Below, in pieces: positions 32,060 through 43,098 of a DNA stretch of 64,000 bases. The position numbers were made by a program, and so were the translations under genes. The stretch's first letter is position 1; every line of letters begins with the position of its first letter. The DNA is from Daucus carota subsp. sativus (taxonomy: Eukaryota; Streptophyta; Magnoliopsida; Apiales; Apiaceae). The stretch lies in assembly GCF_001625215.2 (NCBI RefSeq), contig NC_030389.2:38553454-38617453 (forward strand), given 5' to 3'. The notes beneath the pieces are model-generated. The model saw only the letters and a list, made by a program, of their open reading frames with translations, was not told the origin of the DNA and searched no databases.

Positions 32060-32600
32060 AAAAATATTAAGGCATATTTTAAATATTTAACAATTAAATA
32101 TTGATATTCGTCGATATATTTTTCATAAAGGATTCTTTAAAGTGTTGTTTATATTTATATCTATTTTAGTTTGAGTTTCTACGAAAACATTTTGTATATT
32201 TAATTATACGTAACAAGTGTTCCGCAAAATGTTGTATAAATATATTTAAATTTTTTAAGGTGTATTTTAAATATTTAAAAATTAAACATTATTATTCACT
32301 GACATATTTTTCGTACGGGTTTCTTTAAAGTGTTATTTAAATTTATATGTGTTTCAGTTTGAGATTCTACAAGAATATTCATACATTTTATTTACGCATA
32401 CTAAATGTTTCACAAAGTGTTGTATAAATATTTTTTTTAAGATAATATGTCTAAGTGTAATATTTTGTGATCTTTTTTTTGTTCTTTTAGTTATCCTACT
32501 ATTTTAGCTACATATTGATATTTAAATTTTAAACGGGGTTCTGTAAAAGTGTTGTATAAATTTATATTTAAAAATTAGAATATTGATATTCGATTAGACT
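32060..32600. repeat. Tandem array of ~188-bp units
   Basis: TATTTTAAATATTTAAMAATTAAAYATT, GATATATTTTTC, CTTTAAAGTGTT and GTTGTATAAAT recur in order with a period of about 188 bp; two full copies and a partial third are visible. They are non-coding and lie inside the Mutator-like element. Confidence 0.6.
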
Positions 32601-32934
32601 TTTCTTAAAGACATGTGAAATCAGAAAAATAAAGTCGGGAGATTTAAAAACAATTTTGGAAAAAAAAATATTGTTCTTTTAAGATTTTCATATAAACCAA
32701 CTTACTAAATCCATTTCTTTCAGCGAACTTACAAATGTTATAATATCATTGATTTCAGAAAATTCTTTCCAATATTAACTTGCAGGAGATTGAAATATAT
32801 TTGGTAGGTACATGGTTATTTAATCATAAAATATTTAATTGTAAACATGTTCTAGGTAAGATTCTATTACGTGTTCCATATGATCGGTGAACTGGATCAT
32901 CCTCGTATCCTCGTATTAATATGAATTCGAAAAT

Positions 32935-33720
32935 TTCCACGGGGTATTCCTTCAACTGAATACTTAGTATAAAATCAAAACCCGTCGAGCAAATCCACGA
33001 TTTCTGATTCTGCGATAGTGATGATAGAACTTCTACAAGTAAAAAGGTCTAAACCTAACAATGAATCTCTCCTGCCTGTGCATAGAAAAGTAAAAAAAAT
33101 AAGATAAACGATTCTTATTAGGTTCCCTCAACAGTTCATATAGTAGAAAAAAATATGCAGATTCATTCAAACCCCGTCGAGCAGGTTCCCTCATTCAATA
33201 TGCAGGTTCCCTCATTCAAGTGAAAACTTAGTATCGAATCAAATCCCATCGAGCAGATCCATGATTTCTGATCCTGGGACAGTGAAGATAAAATTTTTAC
33301 AAGCAATCAAGGTCTAACCCTGACAATGGGTTTCTCATGCCTGCACATAGAATACATAAAAAAATAAGTTACACGATTCTTAATACAGTTCTGCAACTGT
33401 TCGCTACGGTTCTCACGCCTGAACCAAATAAAGAATTAAGAGTTTAGGGTTCCTTATGGTGTTCTATAGGAAATTCGGAAAAATATGATGAATCAACGAG
33501 ATCAAAAGAAAGAACAAAACCTTGGGTCGCCCATGTTAGCTTCCATTGACATTGCTATTACAAACCTCTGCAAATCTTTTCAGCGCTTACATACTTGATT
33601 CTGAGTTATATATGTCTTATATATTAAGACTTTGAAAGCTTCCAAAATTAGAAAATCCATGATTGAAGCTCCAAATCAGTTGTATATTCACGTTACCTTA
33701 TAAAGAACGTATATTGATCG
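32935..33720 (-). pseudogene. Degenerate tandem copies of the DUF1985-like exons
   Basis: 33,380-33,720 aligns with 34,300-34,680, including GGTTTTGTTC and ATGGAAGCTAACATGGGCGA next to a GT donor, which corresponds to exon 1 of the neighbouring ORF. 33,190-33,340 and 32,940-33,080 each resemble the first part of exon 3 (CCATGATTTCTGATC, AGTATCGAATCAAA and CTAACAATG on the + strand). Frames are disrupted. The module has therefore been triplicated. Confidence 0.55.
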
Positions 33721-33732
33721 TATGTTTCCAAT

Positions 33733-34474
33733 TTACATCAGCGTATGTTTCATTTTGAGCTGATTATCAGCAGCTTTGTTTGAAATAATAAAGTTGCAAA
33801 GTTCGGTAGCAGTGACTTGATAACATTGTTTTGCCGGGCCAAAATTTTGTGCCCAAGCTTTTTTCACACATACATTGTTAACAAAATCGACGTCTACCAG
33901 CCCTCGAGGAAAACCCATGATTTCATGTACATCTTCCTCGCCTATCTCAAAAATTTGTTCATTAATCCTTAAAACCGAAGGATTTGGTTCAAAAGATGAT
34001 AACAGATATTCAGAAAGCTTCATGGGGTACTTGTTAAGTTCAAAACTTATTATAGAATCAAAGCCGGTTGAAGAAATCCATGATTTTTGATCATCAAAAA
34101 GCGACGACAACACACGAACAAGCATACTAGGTTTGATTCTAACAATCGACTTGTCGTGTCTGAGGAAAAAAAACATCAAGAACAAAAAAATTGTTGGTGT
34201 TCTACGTCATATTTTTAGAAAAAATAACAACTACATACTTAGTTGATTCTGAAAAGAGTTTAAGAAGCACAACTAACCTTGGGATATGAACTTCAGGATG
34301 AATTGACATCGACGTGTTCTGCAACTGTTCGCTATCGTTCTGATGCCTGAACCAGACAGAGAAATCAAAAGTTAGGGTTCTATAGAGTGTTCTATTAAAA
34401 ATTCCTGAAAATATTGTGAATCGATGAGATCAAAAACAAGAACAAAACCTTAGTTCGCCCATGCTAGCTTCCAT
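33733..34474 (-). CDS. DUF1985-like ORF of the Mutator-like element, 3 exons, probably degenerate
   Basis: Exons 34474-34449, 34346-34278 and 34159-33733 join in phase to give 173 residues beginning MEASMGELR. The core (LRINEQIFEIGEEDVHEIMGF followed by PRGLVDV, with FELNKYPMKLSEYLLSSFEPN before it) resembles the DUF1985-type domain that accompanies Ulp1-like ORFs in plant MULEs (family knowledge). It is about one domain long and lacks any protease part, so it is likely a truncated element gene. Related copies of exons 1-3 lie downstream at about 32,940-33,560. Confidence 0.5.
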
Positions 34475-34789
34475 TGACACTGCTGTTACAAAAACCTCTG
34501 AAAAGCTTTTCGATGCTTCTGTTCTTGATTCTGAGTTATATATGTATCATATAATAAGACCTACGTAGCTTCCAAAATTATAAAATCCATGATTGAAGCT
34601 CTAAATCAGTAGCATATTAACATTGCCTTATAATGGACGTATACAGATCGTATGTTTCCATATTAGATTCGTGTATAATTCTTTTTTTTCCCAGCGTGCC
34701 CCTGTATTGGTTGCTAGAGTACTGATGGAATCAACGGCTGTAGATGCGTCTCTCTCGTCTCTTGATAAGCTGCGTCTCCACGGAACTTG

Positions 34790-34793
<4 letters not shown>

Positions 34794-34855
<62 letters not shown>
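34794..34855. repeat. (TA)n microsatellite
   Basis: About 30 uninterrupted TA dinucleotides at the right border of the Mutator-like element. A shorter TA run borders its left end, so the element probably inserted into a TA repeat. Confidence 0.9.
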
Positions 34856-34857
<2 letters not shown>

Positions 34858-36390
34858 AGTACTTATATTAATTTATTATATATTTATATTTTTTTAATCT
34901 TATCATATAAATGTTGAACAAAAATTAATATTTGAAAATAAAGGAGAAACATACATGATACAGATCACAGAGTACACCCGGTCGATCCACCAAACAAAAT
35001 GCCTAATGTGATCCTGTCGCGCAGCCTATTCTACCACACTTAGATCTTGCAATTTCTTCAATTAATTTTTATAAGATAAATGATTTATTTATTTTCCAGA
35101 ATATGATTTCATTTTTGTTTCTTAACAATCGATGATTTGCGCCTTGTGTGATTATTAGGTTGCATACTAGTCACATACATGTGTGTTTATGTTGCACATA
35201 TACATTTACCTCTTGAAACTACTTGATGATATGTTACAATTTGAAATTAATGTTAATCTTTCGCTATATTAATGTTTGGGTGTGTGTTTTTATATCATCC
35301 TTTGCGTATTGAAAAAACAGATCGGGATAATATCCGGCGAATACGAATAGAGATCTTTTATTCTAAATTTTGCTGATTTTTGGATATGAATTCAGATTCG
35401 GATACGTTTTTTAATAAGTGGGTACAAATATTTGGTGGAAGCTTAGTGTCAAATAATCATGATCGGGAATGAAAATTTATAAATAAAATTAGGTATTCAT
35501 CATAAACTAATAACAAAATTTTGTATGATACACGTTACTAACATAAATAATTTGTATGTGACAAAAAAAACACAAACAATTTGTAAAGTTTAATAAGATA
35601 GATTAATAATAATATTGTGATTAGTGGATCGTTGTCGTGTAGCTAACTTATGAGTTAGATTTGTAGCACACTAGAGATTTGTATTAAAATAAATATATTC
35701 CTGAACTTGTCACAGTTATCAATTATGATTTAAATACATATGTAATGAAAGGTTTATAAAAACAAAATGGGTAAAAATTTCAAACCATACTTTTAGAAAA
35801 AATTCTCGGGATTTTCTAAGTAAACTTTTTGAAAAAAATTCACAAATAATTTTTTAATTTTTTTCCCCAAACTATATTTTAAAAACAATTATGAACATAT
35901 ATTTTTTATTATAAATACACATTTTTATTTTAAATATTTGTTTGAACAATATTTATTCGGGTTTTTTTACTGTCACAATTTTAATCCACATTTAATTATA
36001 ACTATTTTCAAAAATGTAATTTTATATTGAACCATATTTCGAATTCAATTCCTTTACATATGTGATTTTAGACCAAATTGCAGTACTTATTTGTCTTATT
36101 TGACTTCTTATTATACGATCGATCAAAATATGATTGAAATTTACATATAATTAAATAATTAGAAAAATTACCACAATATTAGGAATTTAAAATAAACATG
36201 TTATGTGATCAGTATAATCACGAAATGTCAATCAACATATAAATAAATTGATATAGAAGAATATATTTTTTGGATGTTCGAGACAATGATCCAAGAGATG
36301 CAATTTTTAAGGACAAATATGTAACTGCAAATGATTAATAACTAGATGTGTATCTCAAAATTTTGTCTAAATTGAATTGACACACAATTG
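34856..36390. other. AT-rich gene-free spacer
   Basis: No ORF of note. GGATAC/GAATACGAATAGAGATC motifs at about 35,315-35,410 recall those at 29,370-29,440. Otherwise featureless. Confidence 0.4.
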
Positions 36391-36393
36391 ATA

Positions 36394-36655
36394 GATTTTT
36401 TTTTTGCCAAAGAAAAGATGATTTCATTCATGAATCAAATCGTTCATCAATACATCAATAAATCTGGGGTGGTTGTCACTCACCCGCCAAATACGATCAG
36501 CTAATGAATTGGTAGATTTAGCTAAGAAGTGAGCTACCATATTCGCACACCGTTTAACAAACTTAACTTCTACATTCCTATCCTCCAATTCAGATAAGCA
36601 AGATTTGCACTCGTCTGTGATTCTTCCAAAATACGACAGAGTAGCACTAAAATTG
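36394..36655 (-). pseudogene. 5'-truncated LINE tail with RNase H C-terminus
   Basis: On the minus strand an open frame reads ...FGRITDECKSCLSELEDRNV, then VEVKFVKRCANMVAHFLAKS, and ends HPRFIDVLMNDLIHE with a TGA at 36,424. The KRCANMVAHFLAK motif is the last part of a plant RVT_3-type RNase H. An A-tail follows (T-run at 36,396-36,405 on the + strand). This fits a dead, 5'-truncated LINE copy of a different family from the one at 19,661. I did not find its target duplication. Confidence 0.75.
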
Positions 36656-37977
36656 GTGTATTATTTTGAAAATTACATTTGGATATCTAACATTCTTCTT
36701 GAACAATTATGTAACCTACACACAATAATTGAATAATAATAGAAACTTGATTAATTAATAATGTCGTAATGGAAGACTAGGAAGAATTATAAATTAATTT
36801 TCACATGCTAAAAAAACTAAAAGACGATTTATTTTTAGTCAAATATCCCGCACAACATAGATATGCAGTTCTACTGTGCCCTTGGCTGCCACCTCTAGCA
36901 ACAATTTACCATGTTTTCATGACATCCAAGTTTTTTAATTATTATTTTGTCTGTTCCAAAATAACAGCGGGGGTTGAATTTTTACGCGTAATTTAAGATG
37001 TATAAAAAACCATAATTCTATATATTATTTATCAAAAAAAAATTTTGAATCAGATTAAGGAAATTTGAAAAATAATGTACAGTAGCATGTTCTTTTTGTA
37101 CGTTAATTACGTGCAAAAAGTCAAATCAACTCTTATTTTAGGGGAGAGGGAATATCAATATTGCATACTTTTCAAAATACATTATTTTATTGATTAATCG
37201 TCTCATTAATCATTAATAAATATTCCACTAATTTGATTTTTGGATCCAAATAATTATAACATATTTTTATAAAATTAGTAAAATAGGTTAAATAGATCAA
37301 CTATTAATATTATATTATTTAATGTTTTAAGTAATCGTTCCAGTTAATCCCATTATTCGTCACAATCTTTACTTCTTGGACTCGAGTGATAACGATTTCC
37401 ACTGTTTACTGGTCTTCCGGTAAAATGGGATAATTTGACTCTTTGACTTCAGCTTTGCTTGTTTGGGTTTGAAGATTTTTCTAATTTTAAACTGAAAAAT
37501 ATTTATTTGTGTGATATGTTAAAAAATGACTTAAATTTAGAAATAAGTCACAATCTGACTTAAAATCAGAAATTTGTTTGAGATTTTTTCAATGAATTTA
37601 TTTTTCTAATTATTTTATAAAAATAATTCATAAGACATCAATTATTATTAATAATTTTTATTTCAATTATTATATATTTTATAATTTTTAAAATTATTAA
37701 TAAATCAAAATTAGTCAAAAAAATATTTTAAATTCTAAACTTATGGTATAAATCGAATTAAGTCATCATTGAAATTCGTAAGTCTATCACTTCAGCCTAA
37801 CAGGCCACTGAAGTTGTTGCTTCAGGAAGTAAATAAAATGTTGTTTATGTACAGAAAGTCAGAAACACAAACTCTTGGCGTTTTACATGTACATGTCAAG
37901 TTCCATAATATAAACGAGTTGATCTTTTTTAAAAAGTTAGTATATAGAGTATATGATTGAATTTTAGATATAATAAT
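36656..37977. other. AT-rich spacer with a possible degenerate hAT-like MITE
   Basis: At about 37,446-37,810 the ends GCTTGTTTGGGTTTGAAG and, inverted, GTGGCCTGTTAGGCTGAAG are weakly complementary and the interior has GACTTAAATTTAGAAATAAGTCA-like motifs seen in hAT MITEs. No clear duplication. No gene. Confidence 0.35.
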
Positions 37978-38395
37978 GAGTTAATTACATTCTGTAACCC
38001 CTATGATTGATCCAAACACAGTTTAGTACCTGAACTTTAAAACGTGACAATATGTACCCTAAACTTAACATTCTCGTGCAAGTTGTAACCCCTAGTCACT
38101 ATTTCGTCCAAATCTACCGTTAACTTTAACTGTTTGAGCGGTAACTGTGTGTATATCAGTTTCTAACAGCTACTTTACCCACTGTGACCCCTCAAAAATT
38201 ATGTATTATATTCTGAAATTATTTCTGAACACACACAACGATGTAAAAAAATTTAAAAAAATTTTAAAAATATGTATCTAGATTTAGAATCTGAAAATTC
38301 ATTTATTTTAAATAAACGATGTAACTTATTTTAAAATTTTTAAATAAGTACATATTTTAAAAATTATTTTAATTCTTTTTTTGCATCGTTGTGTG

Positions 38396-39368
38396 TAGGG
38401 GTGAGCGTTCGGTTCGGTTAACCGAAAACCGGACCGAATAACCGAAATTTTTTCGGTTCGGTTAACCGAATTATAAATTTCGGTTCAGTTTTCGGTAGCG
38501 AAAATTCTACAATTCGGTTTTTCGCTTATTGGGTTTTTAACTGCCGGTTAACCGAAAACCGAACGGTTAACCGAATTTTCAATATTTAATAATATTTAAT
38601 AATATTAATAATACATATATTAGTTATTTACACGGCAAGTTTCTAGCAATTCGATAACAAAACTATACTCCCTCCGTCCCCCTGAGTAGTATACATTGGG
38701 GGACGGGGACGCGGCACGGACTTTAATGCTCCTGCAAAATGCAGTTGTGCAATCTATTTTTAAAATTTTTCTTTTCTGAATTAAAGTTTGGATGTTATAT
38801 TTTTATACAGAAAAAGAAAATCTCGAAAATAAGTTATGGAACTATATTTTATAAGAGTATTGAAATGCGTGTCGAGCAGTTAAAAAGAAACGTATAGAAT
38901 TAAATGGGACAGAGGGAGTATTACTCTAAAATCTTCTTCTTCTCTGGAGTTTTTGAGAATCCCAGGACCTAATATATACACTTCCGATGTGTGCTCCTAA
39001 AGTTAGAAAACGTCTTGTTCAAATCCCAACTCAAGAGTGCTGCAATTTCATTTCAGGTCTGCGCTTTTTAGCCTTCCTGTGTTTCATTTTTTAAGTTTCT
39101 GTTATCTGGGTTTTCATCTGTATTGCTTTACGTTTTTGGCTGAGTTGATACCACTGAACACAGCAACACTCACATGTACTAGTTGTTGGTCTTGAATTTC
39201 GGTTTTTAATTTCGGTTTTCGGTTATTACCGAAACAATAATTTCGGTTTTGGTTATAAACCGAAAAAATTTCGGTTCGATTTTCGGTAGGTAATTTTTGC
39301 TCATTTCGGTTTCGATTAACCGAAAAAAAGTTCGGTTTCGGTTTCGGTTAACCGAATGCTCACCCCTA
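38396..39368. mobile_element. 973-bp non-autonomous hAT element inside the foldback
   Basis: Ends TAGGGGTGAGC and, inverted, TAGGGGTGAGC; perfect 8-bp duplication GTTGTGTG at 38,388-38,395 and 39,369-39,376. Subterminal regions are packed with TTCGGTTAACCGAA palindromes (38,405-38,590 and 39,195-39,360). The middle holds a Stowaway MITE and about 250 bp of sequence unlike the ends. No transposase. Confidence 0.88.
38668..38918. mobile_element. 251-bp Stowaway-type MITE inside the hAT element
   Basis: Inverted ends CTCCCTCCGTCCC and GACAGAGGGAG, flanked by TA at 38,666-38,667 and 38,919-38,920. It matches an inverted copy of the same length at 55,740-55,990 (shared GGGGACGGGGACGCGGCACGG block, AGAAAAAGAAAATCTC). 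Confidence 0.88.
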
Positions 39369-39639
39369 GTTGTGTGTGCTCAAAAATAATTTCAAAATAT
39401 AATACATAAACTTTGATGGGTCACATAGAGTAAAGTAGCTGTTAGAAACTAATATACACACTGTTACCTCTCAAACAGTTAAAGTTAACGGCAGATTTGG
39501 ACGGAATAGTGACTAGGGGTTACAACTTGCACGGAAATGTTAAGTTTAGGATGCATGTTGTCACATTTTAAAGTTCAGATACTAAACTGCGTTTGGAGCA
39601 ATCCTAAAGGTTACAAAATGTAATTAACTCGATAATAAT

Positions 39640-40662
39640 CAACATCTCTTTTGCACTTAACTCCTTCGAACCTGGAACCGTTTGATTAATTTAGAAAAAA
39701 TGTTTAATATTTATTAATAAGAAGTTATTTACAGGTAAAAAATAGTTTTTATTTTGTGATTTGGATATTTTGTTTAATATTTACAAATTATTGAAAATAA
39801 AAAATATTATAATAATAAATATTATAAATAATCGTTTAAAATGAGTTTTTATATTATCATAAAATGAAATTTTGAAAATAAAAAATCGCTAAAATTTAAA
39901 TTTTAACCTTCTATATTCAAACTTATTAATTAAAATTTTTTTATAATTTTTGTTATACCAATTAGAAAATGGTTGGCAGTGCGGGTTTGTTTGGCGGGTG
40001 CTTTTAAGCCCCGGTTCTCTGGAGTTTTAAGTTAGAAATAATTATTTGTACAGTTTGTATAAAAAGTCAAGAATTACCTATAAAAAATTAAAAATATTAG
40101 CTTGTTTTTATGACTTCAATTTTTTTCCCAAACACTTTAATCACTTATAAATCATAACTTGTTTCTAAATTCTACTTCATTTTTTTTACTTTATGGAACA
40201 AACACTTAATTTAAATTTACCCAAATAGCCCTGTTTATTCGGTAATCATATAGATCTATTTTTGTAATTTTAATTTGTTCAGTTTGTAATATTAAAGCTA
40301 ATTAGGTAATTCTTGTATCGACAGTTAATGACTGTTCCTAAATATTTGAGCGATTTTATCATACGCGGACTCATTGGACTCCATCTGTTAAAATAAAATA
40401 ATTCTCTAAATTCATTAATAATCTTTACACGATTCTTAAAAATAATCCTGCCGTACAAGAGTTATATGTTGCGTTTATCCAACAGGCTGAAATATAATTA
40501 GATCACATGTATTTAAATTTATATCTGATCAGCTTCAAATGTAATAATCAGGCATATTTTAAAAATGTCAGAAACAATCCTATTCAAAGAATTTTTTTAT
40601 GTTTGTTTGAAAACCAATGACATAGAATAAGGTCCCATGCATAATGCATTGCAATTGAAACC
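39640..40662. other. Spacer upstream of GDSL gene 1
   Basis: At about 39,990-40,240 a possible GTTTGG-ended hAT-like remnant (GGGTTTGTTTGGCGGGTGC at the left). From about 40,400 the sequence resembles the region upstream of GDSL gene 2 (shared GATCACATGTATTTAAATTT and AACAATCCTATTCAAAG), so the duplication included about 350 bp of promoter. Confidence 0.5.
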
Positions 40663-40670
40663 TATAAATA
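40663..40670 (+). promoter_or_regulatory. Likely TATA box of GDSL gene 1
   Basis: TATAAATA, 84 bp before the start codon, in a region conserved with the paralogue at 47,579, where TATATAAT stands at a similar distance (about 75-80 bp). Confidence 0.5.
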
Positions 40671-40753
40671 ATCTGCTATATACTCAAACTTAACCAGATA
40701 TTGCATTCCCCATAACTAGTTTCTTGGCGCATCAACTTAGATATTTATAAGTC

Positions 40754-43098
40754 ATGGCTTCAACATTCAAAGCATTTTTCAGTACTTTTCTTGTTCTTAT
40801 TATTAGCTTATTCTCCACGGCTAATGCAGCATCTCATCCCGGGCTCAATTTATTTCGAAACTGTAAATTCGACAAGATTTTTCAGTTCGGAGATTCTCTT
40901 TCCGACACCGGAAATCTTCTTCATGAGAGGCCATTTGATATGTCTGGTAAACTACCATACGGCAGATCATACCACAACAGACCTACAGGACGGTATTCCA
41001 ATGGTCTCATTGTGATCGACTATATCGGTACACATAATTTACATATTTCTATGTTTATTTGCGTATTTTGTGAATTGTAAAAAAAATTGCGAGAATCATA
41101 TTATATTCTAACAGTTTATTTGAACAGCATCGGCAGCTGGTCTTCCTTTGTTAAATCCGTATGAGGGAAGAAGGGCACATTTTAGGCACGGAATAAATTT
41201 TGCAGTGGCGGGTTCAACTGCACTCCCTGTCAGAACTCTGGCTTCGAAAAATATACATGGCGCACCAACCAATAGTTCTCTTGATGTGCAACTTCGTCGG
41301 ATGTCTGATTACCTTTCTTCTTACTGCAAGACAGGCTCTGGTATTTCATAATACTAAATGAGTATTATCTATAATTAATCGTCTGACACTTGATTTAATT
41401 TTATCGACGTTTAATTGTGGCTTGTGACAGATTGCAGGGACAAGCTTAAGAATTCATTGTTTATGATGGGAGAGGTGGGAGGTAATGATTATAATTATGC
41501 ATTGTTCGGAGGCAAATCCATCGAAGAGGTCAAGAATCTTGTTCCAGAAGTGGTTCAAGTTATAATGGAAGCAACAAGAGTAAGTGTTGTTTAACTATTT
41601 GCATTTACATGTTTGTGTTAATGTAACTGGTTTGGCACTAATAATTAAGTATCTGGTTTATCGACGAATTCTGACAGCAAATCATCAAGCTTGGAGCGCG
41701 TAAAATTGTTATTCCTGGAAACCTTCCTATAGGTTGTGTTCCATCTTACTTGACCATGTTCCAAGGCAACAGCACTTTTGATGAAAACCATTGCTTGAGG
41801 GAGTACAATGAGTTTTCAATTTATCATAACAGGCAATTGAGAGGAGCCATTGAGAAGTTGAAGAAAGAGAACCCTGCTGTCACTATTGTTTATGGGAACC
41901 TCTATCATGCATTGCAGAGGGTTTTCTCTCGAGCTACTTACTTAGGTATGTGTTTCCTGATTTTAAGTAGACTAAATTTCAAGTTGGTGTGTAAAATTTT
42001 CGATTTTTTACAAAATGTTGCTTATATATTAAAATACCAAAATTATAGACATCTAATGCACGGTTTTGAATGAGAGAAAGAAGTGAGGAATCCTCTTTTC
42101 GACTCTGACTCTCCCATTCCAGTCGTTGCTTTTCTTTCTGTTACTTCAAAATTAGCTGAGCTTTTCCTGGGAGTATGGCATGGGTTACTTCAGCCGTAGC
42201 GCCTGGTACTCGAACATTGGCTCGAGGCATTTTCTCTACCCCTTCTTACCCTGAAAAAGAAATAATGAGTCGCCGTTGATACCGACACATCTGAGATCGC
42301 CAAATGTTCGGGAGGCAACCTTCCGGCCGCCCAACGACCTATAACGCTAGTCACTATTCCCACTGGGGCTAGGAAGTAAGCCTCACAACCCAAATACGAG
42401 CCTGCTTTATAACAATAGTAATTAATCGTTGTTGTTTCAAGGTAATCTATTCACCCGTCTAGATAATATTTTTCCTTGTTCGCTAATAAATCGACTAATT
42501 AAACACCTTTTGAAAATGGGTCGCTGTCAACTCCCGTTAATGATACACGTTAAGGATTAATAATTATAAAAAAATTCAAAATGATTGTTAAAGTTTGTTG
42601 ATAATCGGCTAATATTTGTGAAAAAGTGAACTTTAACCATCTTTATAAAAAAAATTTAATATTTAATTCTTGGCGATGTATCATTAACGAAAATCGACGA
42701 CAACCACTTTTCTAAAACACCGAAGAAAAGTGTAACCACAATTTTGTTGTTTAAGAATTTCAACCTACATTTTGCAAAACTTTGAAAATTTTGTTCACAT
42801 CCTGGAATTTACTCTTTTAAGAATAATTTTTTTGATTCCTAAATATGAGTCCGTTGGTGTTATTTTAATATTTATAGGATTTGATGGAAATTCGTTGCAA
42901 AAAGCTTGTTGTGGAAGTGGCGGTGATTACAATTTTTCATTTACAAGGTTTTGTGGATTCCCAGGAGCTGCAGTATGCTCAAATCCGAATAAACGCATAA
43001 GCTGGGATGGAGTTCATCTAACTCAGCAAGCTAACAGATATTTGGCAACTTGGCTCATCTCCAACATGGCACAAATGCTAAAGTGCCCGGCTTCTTGA
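40754..43098 (+). CDS. GDSL esterase/lipase, gene 1 of a tandem pair, 5 exons
   Basis: Exons 40754-41027, 41128-41340, 41431-41579, 41678-41945, 42878-43098, all GT-AG and in phase, give 374 residues, the usual family length. Residues 1 to about 26 are a secretion signal (AFFSTFLVLIISLFSTANA). Block I is FGDSLSDTGN with nucleophile Ser48; block II is GINFAVAGST; block III is EVGGNDYNYAL with the oxyanion-hole Asn; block V is WDGVHLTQQA with Asp345 and His348. These secreted SGNH hydrolases cleave acyl esters in the cell wall or apoplast; the substrate is not predictable. Intron 4 is 932 bp against 142 bp in the paralogue, because it holds a probable mitochondrial insert and a MITE-like segment. 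Confidence 0.95.
42057..42412. other. Probable nuclear insert of mitochondrial DNA (nad2 region) in intron 4
   Basis: About 355 bp with clearly higher GC than the intron around it. On the minus strand it encodes GCEAYFLAPVGIVTSVIG, which matches what I know of the C-terminal part of mitochondrial NAD2, continuing into RWAAGRLPPEHLAISDVSV, probably across an exon-intron border of that gene. The paralogous intron of GDSL gene 2 lacks it, so it arrived after the duplication. Assignment to nad2 is from memory of the protein family. Confidence 0.55.
42490..42800. repeat. MITE-like segment in intron 4, related to 48,318-48,710
   Basis: Shares TGTCAACTYCYGTTAATGATACRC, TTAATAATT-type blocks and, at the other end, a CATTAACGAAAATCGACGACAACCACTTTT-like stretch with the Mutator-type MITE in intron 2 of GDSL gene 2. 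The ends are degenerate and no duplication is visible. Confidence 0.4.

Larger units (their letters stand above)
29471..34795. mobile_element. 5.3-kb Mutator-like element with ~75-bp terminal inverted repeats
   Basis: Left end TAGGGGGAGGTTCAAAAGAG and, inverted, right end TAGGGTCAAGTTCCGTGGAG continue to align for about 75 bp, including GAGACGNGAGAGAC and CCGTTGGAT-like blocks. Both ends abut TATATATA, consistent with a TA-rich target duplication of about 9 bp. Inside are a FAR1-like 5' gene fragment (+), two tandem-repeat arrays and a DUF1985-like ORF (-) next to the right end. This combination is known from plant MULEs; no intact transposase remains. Confidence 0.7.
37978..39630. mobile_element. 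Foldback element with ~300-bp inverted arms, interrupted by an hAT element
   Basis: Left arm starts GAGTTAATTACATTCTGTAAC and the right arm, inverted, starts GAGTTAATTACATTTTGTAAC; the arms stay complementary for about 300 bp (for example AACAGTTAAAGTTAACGG against CCGTTAACTTTAACTGTT). Flanks TATAATAAT and GATAATAAT give a near-perfect 9-bp duplication, so a Mutator-type origin is plausible. The right arm is split by the hAT element at 38,396-39,368. Without it the element would be about 670 bp. Confidence 0.75.

Noticed and set aside
31000-32600. CRISPR-like repeats
   Set aside because: The repeats are 188-307 bp contiguous units without spacers, in a plant nuclear transposon.
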